Positions 1-13,000 of a stretch of 64,000 nucleotides of DNA are shown here, piece after piece. Every line of letters begins with the position of its first letter. Within the stretch, counting starts at the first letter, position 1. The stretch is taken from NCBI GenBank assembly GCA_002633025.1, contig NMRB01000799.1, forward strand, positions 109,825 through 173,824, written 5' to 3'. The position numbers were made by a program, and so were the translations under genes. The notes below the pieces were generated by a model that ran no database searches, had not been told where the DNA came from, and saw nothing but the letters and a program-made list of their open reading frames with translations. The stretch is from Notospermus geniculatus. Taxonomy: Eukaryota > Nemertea > Pilidiophora > Heteronemertea > Lineidae.

Positions 1-69
1 TTGTACTTCAGTTTCTTGTGTGAAGATATGCATGTGCCAGCAATTCCTTGCATACCATTTTGCTTACAG

Positions 70-3000
70 TGTAAAAGCCTCATATCCAGGGGAAGCCAAT
101 TCTGTGAACCAGCGCCAACAGGAATTAGACAAAATGTGGGATGACCTTGAGGTACGAATCATTGTCTTCGTGACACTGATGCTGTGACTGCACATGGTTA
201 TTTCTCTTGCGCTTGAAGTTCCTTCTTCCCTAAGTTCTTAGGGTCTGTACAACATAAACTACTGATGTTCACTGACTTGTATGTTGCACATGTTCCTGAT
301 ACTCCATGCTCTTACATGTGCAATGAAATTCATGCATATCATCTTAGATGTCAATGTAAGTTACCCCGGTAATGTCTTTTGTTCGCAGAACAAAGCTGCC
401 GACAGAAAGGAGAAACTTCTGCAGGCAGAAGAACAGCAACAATTCAATGAAGGTTACAGGGACTTGGTAAGGCATTGTTGGTCATAATCTCAATCAAAAA
501 CCTTGAAATTTCATCCACAATACTCTGATAGTTGAATTAAGCTTCATCTGCCTATTCAGAAAAAAACGACTTAGTGGGTCCATCATTCTTGTGTTTCACC
601 TCTCACCATTTCTCCGTTGTGTGTTGTTGTCAGTCTGTTTGACACACTCTTTCCTTTCACCATAATTTATGCAGACAAACTGGATGGATGACGTGAAAAA
701 GAAATTAAACAACACCGATCTAGCCAAGAGTGTCCCTCAAGCCGAGGAATTACTAAAACAACATGAGGAACTTGCAGATGAAATCAGTGCACAAAAAGAC
801 AAGTAAGTACTGCACAGAGCTGGCTCATCCTCCACAGCAAGGGTTTTACCTCCCTCTTCATCATCCACTTGTGTGAGTGGATGAAGTGGACACTGCTGTG
901 GGAGAATGAGGTGACCTGACTTCAGCATATTTGAGTAGTCTGAGGAAGTACATATAGCTATATCTCAGAATGTTGGTTCATGGCTGTTAAACCTAAACAT
1001 ATGTCACTTTTCGGTCATCAAATCATTTTCAGATTTGATAAAATTGAGTCGCTGGCAGCACGTGTCATGGAAAATTCTCCCAATGCTGATGATGTTGAGA
1101 GGAAATTACATAAACTTCAAGATGAACAAGACAACATCAATAAAAAGTGGGTGGATAGGAATAAAGAATTAAAAGATTGCTTAGACTTGCAATACTTCAT
1201 ACGCGAGGCTGATCAGCTTGATTCTATCACGAGCAGCCATGAGGCATTCCTGGAATTCGATGATCTGGGGGTAAGTTTTCTGTTTGCATTTGCTAGCACC
1301 GGTCAGCTTTCATTCTTGTCCATCTGATTACCTTCACTTTAAATACTAAATGATATTATGCATTGATGTATCTCTGTCTATCTTCAGACACAGGTTGAGG
1401 AAGTTAAGCACATGATCAAACGGCATGAAGAATTTGAGAACCGACTGAATGCTCAGGAAGAGAGAATGAATGCTTTTAGTGAAATGGCTGACAAGCTTAT
1501 CAAAGGAGACCACTACGATAGCAAAAAGTAAGGAATATCATCATGACATCTTCCCAAACAACAGTTTCATCAGTCTCCAGTCTTCGGAATTACAGGCACT
1601 GATATTCTTTAATCTTTTGGTACAATATTTATTGTGATATTTACAGGATTGATAAGCGACGGAATGAAGTACTTGCTCGAAGACGTGCTGTCAAAGATAA
1701 GAGTGATGACCGTCTAAATGCCCTTCAACAGTCACTTTCCTTTCAAGAATTCAAGCGAGATGCAGATGAGGTGAGCTTTACTTAAGAACTCTTGCTCATC
1801 ATCCTGCTTCATTTCAGACCATAAGAGATTTTACATGGCATTATACATGAGTATAAATGTATGATTCTGTGGTCATGATTTGTATTTCATGAATGTCAAT
1901 TTCAACTGCTGTTTCATGTTTGGTTCAATTTCTATCTTGCAGTTGTCTGAATGGATGGAAGAGAAGAAACAGACAGCAGAAGAGGAATCCTATAAGGATC
2001 TGTCAAACCTTCAGAGAAAGTTGCAGAAACATCAGGCATTCGAGGCAGAGCTGCGGGCAAACAACCAAAAACTACATGAGATCAATGCTGTAAGTCTAAC
2101 GGATCTTACTTGTTGCAGACATTATTGACTCATTCAGTCCATAGATGAAACGCGTGGTGGGTGTGGTTGGGACCTGTGGTAAAGCTGACCGCCATGTTTC
2201 ACAGCGAGTCAAACTGACCAGTCTTCCACTTCAAATATCCTCTCTGAAGCAGAGTCTGAACTCGTCCGAGTATCTCCTCCTTCGGTTTAATGTTTTATCT
2301 CCTCTTTCAGGCTGGTAGTACTCTGATTGAGAGTAATCACTATGCCTCTGAAGAGGTCGAACAAATCCTGGAAGACGTGAACCGCCAGTGGAATGACCTG
2401 TTCAAGAAGGCGACAGACAAGGGCGCGAAGCTACAGCAGGCCAATCAGCAGGGCACATTCAACAAGGAAGCTGACGATATTAATGAGAAGTTGGATGAGA
2501 TTGAGAAAGCAGCAAAGTCGGATGATATCGGTAGTGATTTGAGGGGGGTTAAAGAGCTACTGAAGAAACATGCTGTAAGTTGTCCTGTACATGTAGCTCT
2601 TTCTCCTGATTTCATGGGATTAGCTTTGTATTTGTGTAACTTAGTGAAAATGCCCCCGCCGGTGCCATTCTTTCATCTGTTTACTCCTTGTGTCTCTTCC
2701 TAGGCTCTTGAAAATGAATTAGCTGCAGAGAAAGCCCGCATTGATGCCATGAAGAAATTGGGAGAGAAATTAGCTGCCGAAGGTCATTTTGATGCTCCTG
2801 GTATCTTGGCCAAAGCTGCTGAAATGGAAGAAAGGTACTGCTGTGTATGACTTTGAAAACCTTTTCTTTCAAATGAAATGTGGTATTTCTCCTTGTTTTA
2901 GCTGAGCAGGGATTGTTTAACTCCTGTTCCAATCTCTAATTCGTAGGTACAACAAGATGCTTCCACTGATGGCTAAGAGGAAGAAAAAGTTAGAGGACTC

Positions 3001-6000
3001 GCTTAAGTTACAGCAGTTTATTTTTGATGCTGATGGTGAGAAGCAGTGGATCAAGGAACATCAACCACAAGCATATTCAAGTGACTATGGCAAGAGCCTG
3101 ATGGAAGCCCAGACACTCAACACGAAGAATCAGGTGAACAGCTTTGTTGTTTGTTAGTAGCTAAGGTGAACACTGCAGGAGTGTGCAGTGTTTGGCACTG
3201 ACTGGTGTCAACATGCACAGATCCAGGATTTGTGGTATAGAAAAGGCAACCCCTACTTCTGTAGCCATGGAATTGTCTGCTCTTGTGGGTGTTTGTCATG
3301 AATTTTTTTCTTGATTCTGATTTCAGAAATTCGAACAAGAATTACAGAATCACCAACCGCAGGTTGAGAAGGTCATGAACACTGGCCAAGGTCTTGTTGA
3401 TGGTGATCACTTTGCAGCCGACCAGATTATCACTAAGATGGAAGAGCTGTCTAACTCCTGGGATGACCTCATCGATAACATGAACAACAGGAAGGGCAAA
3501 CTGGATCTCTCCTTGAAAACACAGGAGGTAAGGATGACGTTTTCTCACATTGTCTTCTGGATTGAATAAAGGAAACCCAAGTTTTTTGACATTTTGATTC
3601 TGATGTGTGATGGACGTGTTCTGTTTCTTCTTCAGTACTTTTCGGAGGCAAATGAAGTAGAAAATTGGATGAAGGAGAAAGCTCGTCTGATCTCATCATC
3701 TGACTATGGCAAGGATGAAGATGCTGCTGACAAGATGCTAACAAAACACAAGGTAAGGATCGACAATGAATGCTTTGTGTCAAGTCCTGATTGAGTTGAA
3801 ATGATAAGTAAATTTCCCATAGCTCTCAACAGTTTTTACTTCGGTGCTGATGCTCTGTTTTGTTTTGTAGGCTATTGAAGTGGATATGGCTACATATGCA
3901 GGCATGGTGGATAAACTAGGTCAAACTGCCAAGGAGCTCGAAAATGCTGGACATGCAGAAGCTGGAGAAGTCAGAAAGAGACAGGTAGGACAACTTACAA
4001 TATTAATTTCCTCCCCAACTAATTTATTCCTACATTGTATGTTCAAGCTGTTGGTCATCATTGATCAGAGAATGTTCAGTGCACTGGTACACATATGAAA
4101 TGACAAATGAATGAAAATTGGATGAAAATGCAAAGGAAGGTCATTGAGAGATCGATGAAGTTCTTTCTACAAAGCTTGTATTGGAATAAATACTGTGGTC
4201 TCGGAGTTATGCCGGACTGGGGGCGGTCAGGCCTAGCCGTACTTTTAGGGAAGGTATGGCCAAACAAAAATGATTTGGTATCGGGGCATGTCTCAGGATC
4301 ATTCATGATCCGCCCATACCACAATTTCAGTCCACAGGCCCAACCCCCAATTCCCCAAAACCAGTGGGTGGATATGGAGTCGAATCCGGCATAACTCTGA
4401 GACCACAGTATATTTTTCTGTGCTTAGATATCCAACATAGAGCACAAAGAACGACACACAAAATGGTACGATACGTAAAAGTGCTTACAGGTACAGTGTA
4501 CACTTGATGATTAAACCCATTAAAACAGGCATGCTATGGAAGAGTACAGAAAAAACAATATGTATCAAAGTTTACATAATTTACTAGACCGAGTCTTAGG
4601 TGATTGCCTGTCTGTAGTTTACTCTCCCTGACTGTTTGTTTTGAGCGAATACAGTAGCAGAAGGAAAAAGAAGTCTGCAGTGAGAGAGAGAGTTGATCTC
4701 TTCCATATCTGCATTCAGATCTTGCTTGGAAACGAGCTGTGAAGGGCATAACTGTAGCTGATGCTACAGGAGTGACAGGCTCAATCTATCTACTGCTCCA
4801 AGTCCAATGTGCTGAACAACCTTGTACAAGGACATTTAGTCCTCATCCATCTACCTCCATTTCATGTGTTCAATTCGATTCCCGAGTATCACCCTGATTA
4901 GCATGAGTAATTCTATACATACCAGTAATCCCTATAGGGATTTACACAATACAAAAGTTTAGGTCATTCCCTTGATGCTGTGACTCATGTTCATGTTACA
5001 AAAGACTGCTACTGATACTATGAGTTATTGGCTTTTTTTTGGAAAGATAACAATGGTAATCTTGTTTCCTGAACCTTGCGGGGAATCCTCTGTGACATAA
5101 TGATTGGACTTGGAGTATTTCATTGCAGCTTTTCATGCTGTTGTGTACCAAATTTGAAAATCTTGATAAATATATGGACATTTTACTTCAGTCATTCAGA
5201 TTCAATCGAAGTGAGTTGTTTTGAGGAATTTGAAAGATGTTGGTCTGTTCTTTGTAATCTTTAATGAATTACCAGTAAATGTGATAGTTCGATATGTTGC
5301 GTTTGTTGATGTGGTCAAAGTACAGGTTAAATGCCATTCCTTTACCAGTTTTTTCTGGGGGAACTGTCAGTTACAATAAAAGTTCATGAGTAAACCATGT
5401 TTCTGTGTTGATTGCCATGTTCTATTGATTTGACTTGGCATGTTTCCAAACGTTAGTCAAGTAAATTCTGAAAGATTATTTGCATTTTCACTCTAGACAG
5501 ACACATATTCTACATCTTGAAATTTTCAAAAATTTTCCAAGTAAATTTTGATATGTGCTCTTTAAACTACATGTAAAGACCAAGAAATACATGCAGGGTT
5601 AAATTACATGCAGTCATGTGTACAGTATGTCAGAAAAAGGAAGACAGTTCACAACCTTTATAGAAACTGATGACTTTTTCTTTGTGTTACCGGTATATGA
5701 TCTCCTTTGATGGCTCAACTCAGTCATCGGATGATTTTCTGACAAGATTATGGGTGAAAAAAATGATTGTATCCTTGATGCAAGGAGAACTCTGCAACAT
5801 AATCCTACCATTGCTTACGATGCATTAGAGAATCAGTCATCTCATTGTGGTGCTTTGATGATGCTACACTGTGATCAATACTTATTCTAGATCGTATACG
5901 CGAAGCAGTGGAGGGGAGAAACTGGAAAGATTAGACGAGCAGACATTTTCCCGCGATGTAGGATGCACAGTTGCATGAATGTTCTCTGAAATCATGGATA

Positions 6001-9000
6001 TTTGATGAGATTTCCACTGAGGCCTTGTGGAGACTAAATATTCTCTTTCGTTTAGTGGTGTGTGGGGAAGGACGTCTTTCTTATATCATCTTGATGTGTC
6101 ATCTCGTAGATTATTTCTGCTCCAGCTTTGACCCTGCTTGTCGCCATTACAATGCATTAATTGGTGTCGTAAATGTCAATTATTCAGCGATTATCAGGGG
6201 AGAAGGAATATGATAAACTTGTTTTTTTCACGAGATTTTATTCCCTCTCTGGAGGACCTAATTGTTGTCTTCTATGTCAAATTGGATTAATTATGAATCA
6301 TTTAATGGAAGTCGATAGCCAGTGTATGTGTTCATGTTCTTTGGATTTTCTGTAATTGATGGTAATTATCCAGGTAGGAAATGAGTTCATGTTTCATGTG
6401 TTGGTCATTCTCTGGTTGGGGTGGCAAGTCAAAGAATAATAAATAAATGGAAAATTTTATACAGTGCAGGTCTGGAATTAGGCCTCTGGCCTGAATGCCT
6501 CTTGACTGGCCTTGGCACCCTGTAAAATTTTTACAGATTCAAACCCACGTCCCAATAAAAAATATCCCCTTTTTGTCAAAGTTTCACAAGTGCCTTCTTT
6601 CTGGCAGATCTTGGCAGTGCCTTCCCCAAAATTAGTTCCGGCACTGGTATATCAACAAAACTTTCACCTATCTTTGTAGGACGATCTTGAGGATCTTCTC
6701 TCAAAGCTCCAACTACTGGCAAACGATCGACGTAAGAATCTTGAAGAATCAAAGAACTTCCATGAGTACATCCGTGAAGCGTGTGAAGTTGAGGATTGGA
6801 TCGGCGAACAAATGCAGATAGCCTCATCGGAGGATTATGGCCAGGATTTTGAACATCTTCTGGTGTGTTTCCTCTTCTGTTCTCTTGCCACTTTTCTGGC
6901 TCTTGGATTTGAAAAAATACATAGTTTTGTGTAGGAGTTTTGCAGCCAATTACATGTTTGCACTTTGCGAGAAACAGTGTGCACGAGAAGTTGAAGAAGA
7001 TCTGTATTGGATTTGTTACAGGACCTGGAGAAGAAGTTTGACGAGTTTAAACTTGGAGTAGATGCTGGTGCAGACCGTGTGTCCAATCTACAGAAACTCG
7101 CTAAAGATCTGATGGCTAAGAAGACACCATACAAAGGAGACATAGAGGCCAGACAACAGGAAGTCAGGTATATACATGAGTCTGGTCCAGTTGCAGATCT
7201 ATACTCCAGAAAATTTTGCCCAAGTTCATGAGCCTGTTCTACAGTATTGTTCATTTTAGAAGAGCTTTTGAAGAACTCTTCCATCAGGTGTACAATGTAA
7301 ATGAATGGTCTTCTCTGCCTTATTCAAAGCAGGCTATTCTTCATCTTTCTCTAGCAATGCATGGGACACGCTGCTGGAACAGATCGATGCACGTGATCTG
7401 AAGTTAGATGGTGCCGGTGAGATCCATCGCTTCAATCGTGACGTGGAGGACATCTTGTCTCGGATCCAGGAGAAGTACAGCAGCATCCCTGAGGATGTTG
7501 GCAAGGACATATTCAGCACGGAGAGTTTCCAGAAGAAACACGAGGGATTTGAAAATGAACTGGTAGCTCTCGAAGCCCAGGTAAAGGATTCATCTTTGCT
7601 TTCCTGTCTTAGCAGTAGTTGTTGTCTTCTTGGCCCGTTGACTTCTCTCTTATTCATAACAGCATTACTGCAAATGTTGCTGTTTGATGTCTTCAGTGCT
7701 CCTGCCTCCCAATTATCTGTAATCAAAGTCATTCTCATTAGTTCGTTGATAACTTTGCAGATTCAAGTCCTGAAGGACGACTCGGCCCGTCTGCAGGAGG
7801 CCTATCCAGGGGGAAATGCCGAACAGATTGCTCAGCATGAGGAAGTGGTACAGGAGAATTGGGATGCACTCCAGCAACGGGCACAGCAGAGGAAAGAGGA
7901 ACTCAAAGAAGCTGGAAACCTCTACAGATTTCTGGCATCAGTAAGTGATCAACCCTTCAGGAAACAGTCTTGCTCGAATGGCTATGTCCTGTTTCCCCTC
8001 AAAGTTTTGGGGTATTCTTTTCACATTTTGACTGGTCTCATGAAACATCATTACTTTTCCAAATGATACTTTATAAGCAAATGATGGGACTGATGGTGAT
8101 GCATGAAAACCTTCAATTGTAGGTTCGTGACCTTGTCGATTGGTCGCGAGAGATGCAGAAGGAGATGGCAGTGGAGGAATTTGTCCGTAATGTTGCATCA
8201 GTGAATTTGTTGCGTGATCGTCACAAGCAGCTGAAGGCCGAGATCGATGCCCGCATGGATAACTTCTCGACTCTGATTCATACGGGAGAGACGATGATCA
8301 GTGAGGGCCACTTTGCCACTGGAGAGGTAAGTGTGAACTGCCCTTAAGGAGAGCCTCTTTCATTCACCTCTGGGCAGAGTATGGTACATCTGTCGTGAAT
8401 TCACCTGGTACATGTAGTGGCATATTGTTTTGTGAGGAAAGCTCTACTAATCGTGCGATACTGTTCTTACCTTGGGTTGTAAACATGAATGTTACTTTCA
8501 GATCCAAGAGAAGGTACAGACTCTTGAATCGGAACAAGAGAAGCTGCTGTCTGCCTGGGATGAGGAGCGTGATCATCTGGATGAGATGTTCAGGCAGCAA
8601 GCATTTTACCGAGACGCTGACCAGTTGGATACTATCAGCACATCACAAGAGGTATGAACAGAAGGCATTGTCTCCTGCTAACTTTAATACTAATGGAGAA
8701 GACACGTTAGATCTCAACATGTTTCATTTCATATCAGATTTTGCAATGAGAACTTCAGTTCAGGAGATTGTAACACTTATCTTTGGTGGAAACAATGACA
8801 GAAGAACTGATCAAGTTTGCTGAAGGCTATTGATACCTAAACTGACACATATTATAGCATGTAGCTCAGCTTCTTATGATATCTTTTCCCATTTCAGGCG
8901 TACCTCAACAGTTCCGACTTCGGTGCAGATGTAGACCAAGTAGAGGCTTTGTTGAAGAAACACGAAAACTTCGAAAAACTGTTAGAAACACAAGAGGAGA

Positions 9001-10074
9001 AGGTACGTTAGCAATGAATGATGATATCCCTTGTTGCATTTTGGGGGAGACATGCAGGAAAGGGATTATGTTGTCCAGAGAAAGGAGTGTGCGAGAATGC
9101 TCAACTTTTGTCCTGGTGTTTGAAGTGTGAAGGCCGTTGCCGTATTGAAAAGAATCTTCCTCTCTCTTTCCAGCTTGAGGCACTGAAAGATTATGGCCAG
9201 CAACTGATTGCTGACAGGCACTTTGATGGTGAGAATATTGTCAATCGCCTGCAAGATGTGATCAACAGACGTGCTCACATTGAAGAACTGAGTGATGAGA
9301 GGAGGAGAAAGCTACAAGACTCCCTCTTGTATGCTGAATTCAACCGTGATTGCACAGAGGCAGAGAAATGGATGAATGATAAACTGAAAGCTGTGACTGA
9401 TACGTCAGTTGATGCTGGCTCTGACCTCTACGAGAAGATGAAGAAGCTACAGAAGCACCAAGCTTTTGAGGCCGAGGTGATGGCTAACACTGATAAAATA
9501 GAAGATATCAAACAGGTAAGTTAATGACCTGATGCTCTTAACAATTTTGTGGACTGGTTTTCGTCAGTTCCCCCGCCCTCTGACATTATTGCATAACAGG
9601 GGACTTCCCTCTTTTGAATCTAGATATATTTTGCTTACAGCAAGGAGCAACTCTGATTGACAAGAAGCACCCTGCATCAGCAGAGGTTCAGGACCGTGTT
9701 GACAACCTACTAAAGCAGTGGAAGGAGCTGCTGGATGCTTCTGAGCATCGGGCAAAGGTCCTGGAGGAAGCTAAGGATATCTTGAAGTTTAATGAGGAGG
9801 TTGATGCAGTGGAAGCTTGGATCAGGGAAAAGGTGAGTTGAAAAACAGTTTCATTGGAGTTCCAAGGAACAAGTGAGAAGGGTTGTTTGTCAGTTTCACA
9901 AAATTCCGTACCAAGAATAAGAAAACTTGCCTGTTTTGTGGTCACAATTCAACCCAAAAGTGTTCTCACCCAAATTCAATTTGTTTTCAGGAGTCCATCA
10001 TCAATATTGGAGATTGCGGACGTGACTACGAACACTGCTTGGAGTTGCAGAAGAAAGTCAACGATATTGGCTCT
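70..10074 (+). CDS. SPTBN5: Beta-heavy spectrin exons: spectrin repeats, first block
   Basis: Exons read from splice sites and phase: 70-151, 389-466, 675-802, 1033-1270, 1388-1527, 1647-1770, 1943-2089, 2311-2574, 2704-2834, 2947-3133, 3327-3527, 3636-3752, 3871-3984, 6680-6862, 7022-7167, 7355-7580, 7761-7940, 8123-8326, 8502-8651, 8898-9002, 9174-9515, 9641-9832, 9991-10074. Each repeat shows the spectrin signature: a helix-A tryptophan in a motif such as ANEVENWMKEK, an SSDYGKD-type turn, a helix-B LLKKHEAF-type segment, and a helix-C tryptophan such as QWNDL or SWDDL. Exon borders do not follow repeat borders, as is usual for spectrins. Most introns are 100-250 bp; the one after 3984 is 2.7 kb. 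All junctions keep the frame, and I see no internal stop. Exact ends of a few exons could be off by a few bases. Confidence 0.85.
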
Positions 10075-13000
10075 GTAAGTACCCACAGTTACTTCTGCAA
10101 AATTTCCTTGTGTGTAGAACAAATGCTTACATTGTATGGTAGCAATAATGACAAGATAATTGGTCATATGAAAAAAGACTAGTAAATGCTTTTACTTTAA
10201 ATTTTGCATTACAAATGCACTAGGCGATGCTGTATAAATCTGAAGGTAAAGCATTTGATAGTCTTTATTCATATGAGCCGTTGTCCTGTTTCACACTGAG
10301 ACAGGCCTAGGTCACAGTGTTGGCTCACATGAATGTCACCTTTCAGATTACTACCGGTACTCGGCATCGTGGAGGATATGTGTCAATTTTTCCATGTCTA
10401 TAGATAATATATGACTTGAAACTGCACTATTAATTTCTGAATGGGCTTTGGTTTAGTCTCACTGTAGACAAAGTTTGTTTATGTTATATTTTTGTGTCTT
10501 GGTACACAAGAATGCTTTCAATGTACTGTATTACTTTGACATTCTAAGTTCAAAATAGTCCATATGAAATTGACTTTATATCTTGTGATTCTTATGGAAT
10601 TTATTTCATTTCCAGGATTTAGTAAGTTTAAATCACGAAAAAGATATTTACAAAAAACACTTCACGTGTAGTTTGTCTTGTGTGCGTGGTGTGAGTGGTT
10701 CATTTTTAGCTGGTCTGGGATTTGTGAATTACAGCTCTACTGATATAGATATACCACCTTAGTACCTTATTTAACCTAAAAGCGTTTGTATCCCAGCCGT
10801 TTTCATTTTCAAGTACTATGAAATCTGTGAGCTGTGATTCAAATTCCCATGGCCATTTGAGATCATTGGATGAAAACCTTAGTTGAGTCTTGACTACCGA
10901 GCATGTCCCTCAGAGTTGTCATATACAGAATTCCTCGTCTTGGATGAGAATATTCTAGCCCAGAATGTTGTCATGTACCAGTACTGTCTCTACTAGAACC
11001 TTCAGTTATGCACCAGTTTAGAATTAGCTCAGTTTTCCCCTGTGTTTTGTTCTAGCCATTATTTCAGACTGATGTTTTTGAATATGATCTGTTGAGTTTG
11101 TTTGTGAGTAGTTCAAAGATTGCTCCTGATATTTCTCACTGCTTTTGATCATATTGTTATTGCCAGATTATACTCTTTTATTAGTCAGCTTTGTGAGGTC
11201 ATGGTAGTTTTGATCTATGCATTCTTCTGGACATCAGATTGACATAAAACACAGTGTCTGTCTGATATACATATATCTGCAAATAGTGTTCCTCAAATAT
11301 CAGGTGTTCAAGACGTGACAATTCCAGCTACATAGTTCTTCATGCCAAGGCAATATGGCCGTTAGTTTGCTTCATAACTCAAAGCAGGAGTCCTTAGCTT
11401 CTATTTGAGCAGGTTGCAGTGGGGCTTTATTGCATTATATGGGTTAGTTGCTCTCCATGCATATTTTTTTCCTAGGTGGAGAGTTAAGTTTTACTGGATG
11501 GAGACTTTCTGTGATATTGTTGGGAAGAAACATTTGGACAAACAACTGAATCAGAACACTACAGAAATATAAACAATGTCGCAGTATGTTTTGGCTGCCT
11601 TGCCCAGTGAGCTGGTTGAGAACTCTGATGAATGATTATGGCACAGGTCATAGCAACATCAGGTGTCATCATCCTTTGATATGCACAAAAAGACCTCCCC
11701 TCCACTCATTTCATGATGATTGACATGCACTTGACCATACGCGGTGGCACCTGTAGTGTAAATGCATGCTGCATGCAAGGCACTGACCACTTTGTGAGTG
11801 CCAGAATCATCAGCTTGATCTACCGGTAAGTGTTGATGATAAATGTTGAGGGAAGGAATGATTTGAATGGGCCATGGCGCTCAGTCAACAATGATGGACC
11901 TATTGTTGAATGGAATTTTGTGTCATTTTCTTTCAGATTACCATTGCATGACAGTACAAGTCCAAGTTATACATCCATTGCAACCCAATACCATCACACC
12001 CATTCAATAAAATCCCTCCCGTTATCTCTTTCCTGCACCACAGGGCACAACTGATAGTGGAAAGGTTACCGTTTGCACTTTCCTTTATCATAGCTTTTAC
12101 ATTGTGTTAGCAGGGATGGACCAAATCTTGTTCTGCTGAAAATGACAGATATTTTTTTACTCGTGAGGAGTTGAACCCCTGGCCAGTCCAAACAGGGGAA
12201 AAAGATATGGGACTTAGTTCTTGCTCTCATTGGTCTCATCCCTGCTGAAGCCTGTTGATATTAAGTTCATCTATACCAAATTTTTGGTTGCCTGCTTCAT
12301 GCACAATATAAAATCTCAGATTTCAGGAAGTTGTTCATTTATTTTGGAATTTCTACACTATGACTTTCACACATTACTTCTTAAAAAGTCAGTCACAATT
12401 TCTTCAACCTTCAAGATGATGCCAACACAAGGTGCATCGTCCGTGGTTGTTGCTCTTGTCCTTCTTGTGAATTGTGCTTTTGGATTTTCATTTTGTTAAG
12501 CCTGTCTTCTAAAGTGGTTTCTTGTTGTGTATTGCAAGGAAATTGGGCAGAAGAGAGTGGTGCTGTATGGAGTGATTGCAAACAAGTTGTTTTCTCTGAT
12601 ATCTTAAGTTGTATATCATGCATGTAATGATAATTGGGAGGTGGGGTCCTTAGTGTTATTTACTCAAATGTGCCCGCTGGTTCAGATATATTGCTGACTC
12701 AGTGTTATATCTCTTCTTTTCTGAATGTATTTCCTCCCCATTCTTCAGGGAGTTAAGGTGGACGGATCTCGCATCCAAGCGATAAATGAGTTAGCAAACA
12801 AGTTAATAACCCAAGGACGATCAGATACAAAGGCAGTGAAAGTCAGGAAGGATGATCTTAACAATAAGTGAGTACAAAATCTGTTTGATGTAGTGTGTCA
12901 ATTAAGATTGTTCAATATCAATATCATAGTGAGCATCATTGTCATATTGGGTCTTCGCCATGCACATCTTTAAAGACTGCACTGTAGGGTGCTGTGGATA

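Noticed and set aside
11830-12499. Short open frames in the large spectrin intron
   Set aside because: No spectrin signature, no consistent splice sites, and the repeat continues correctly without them.
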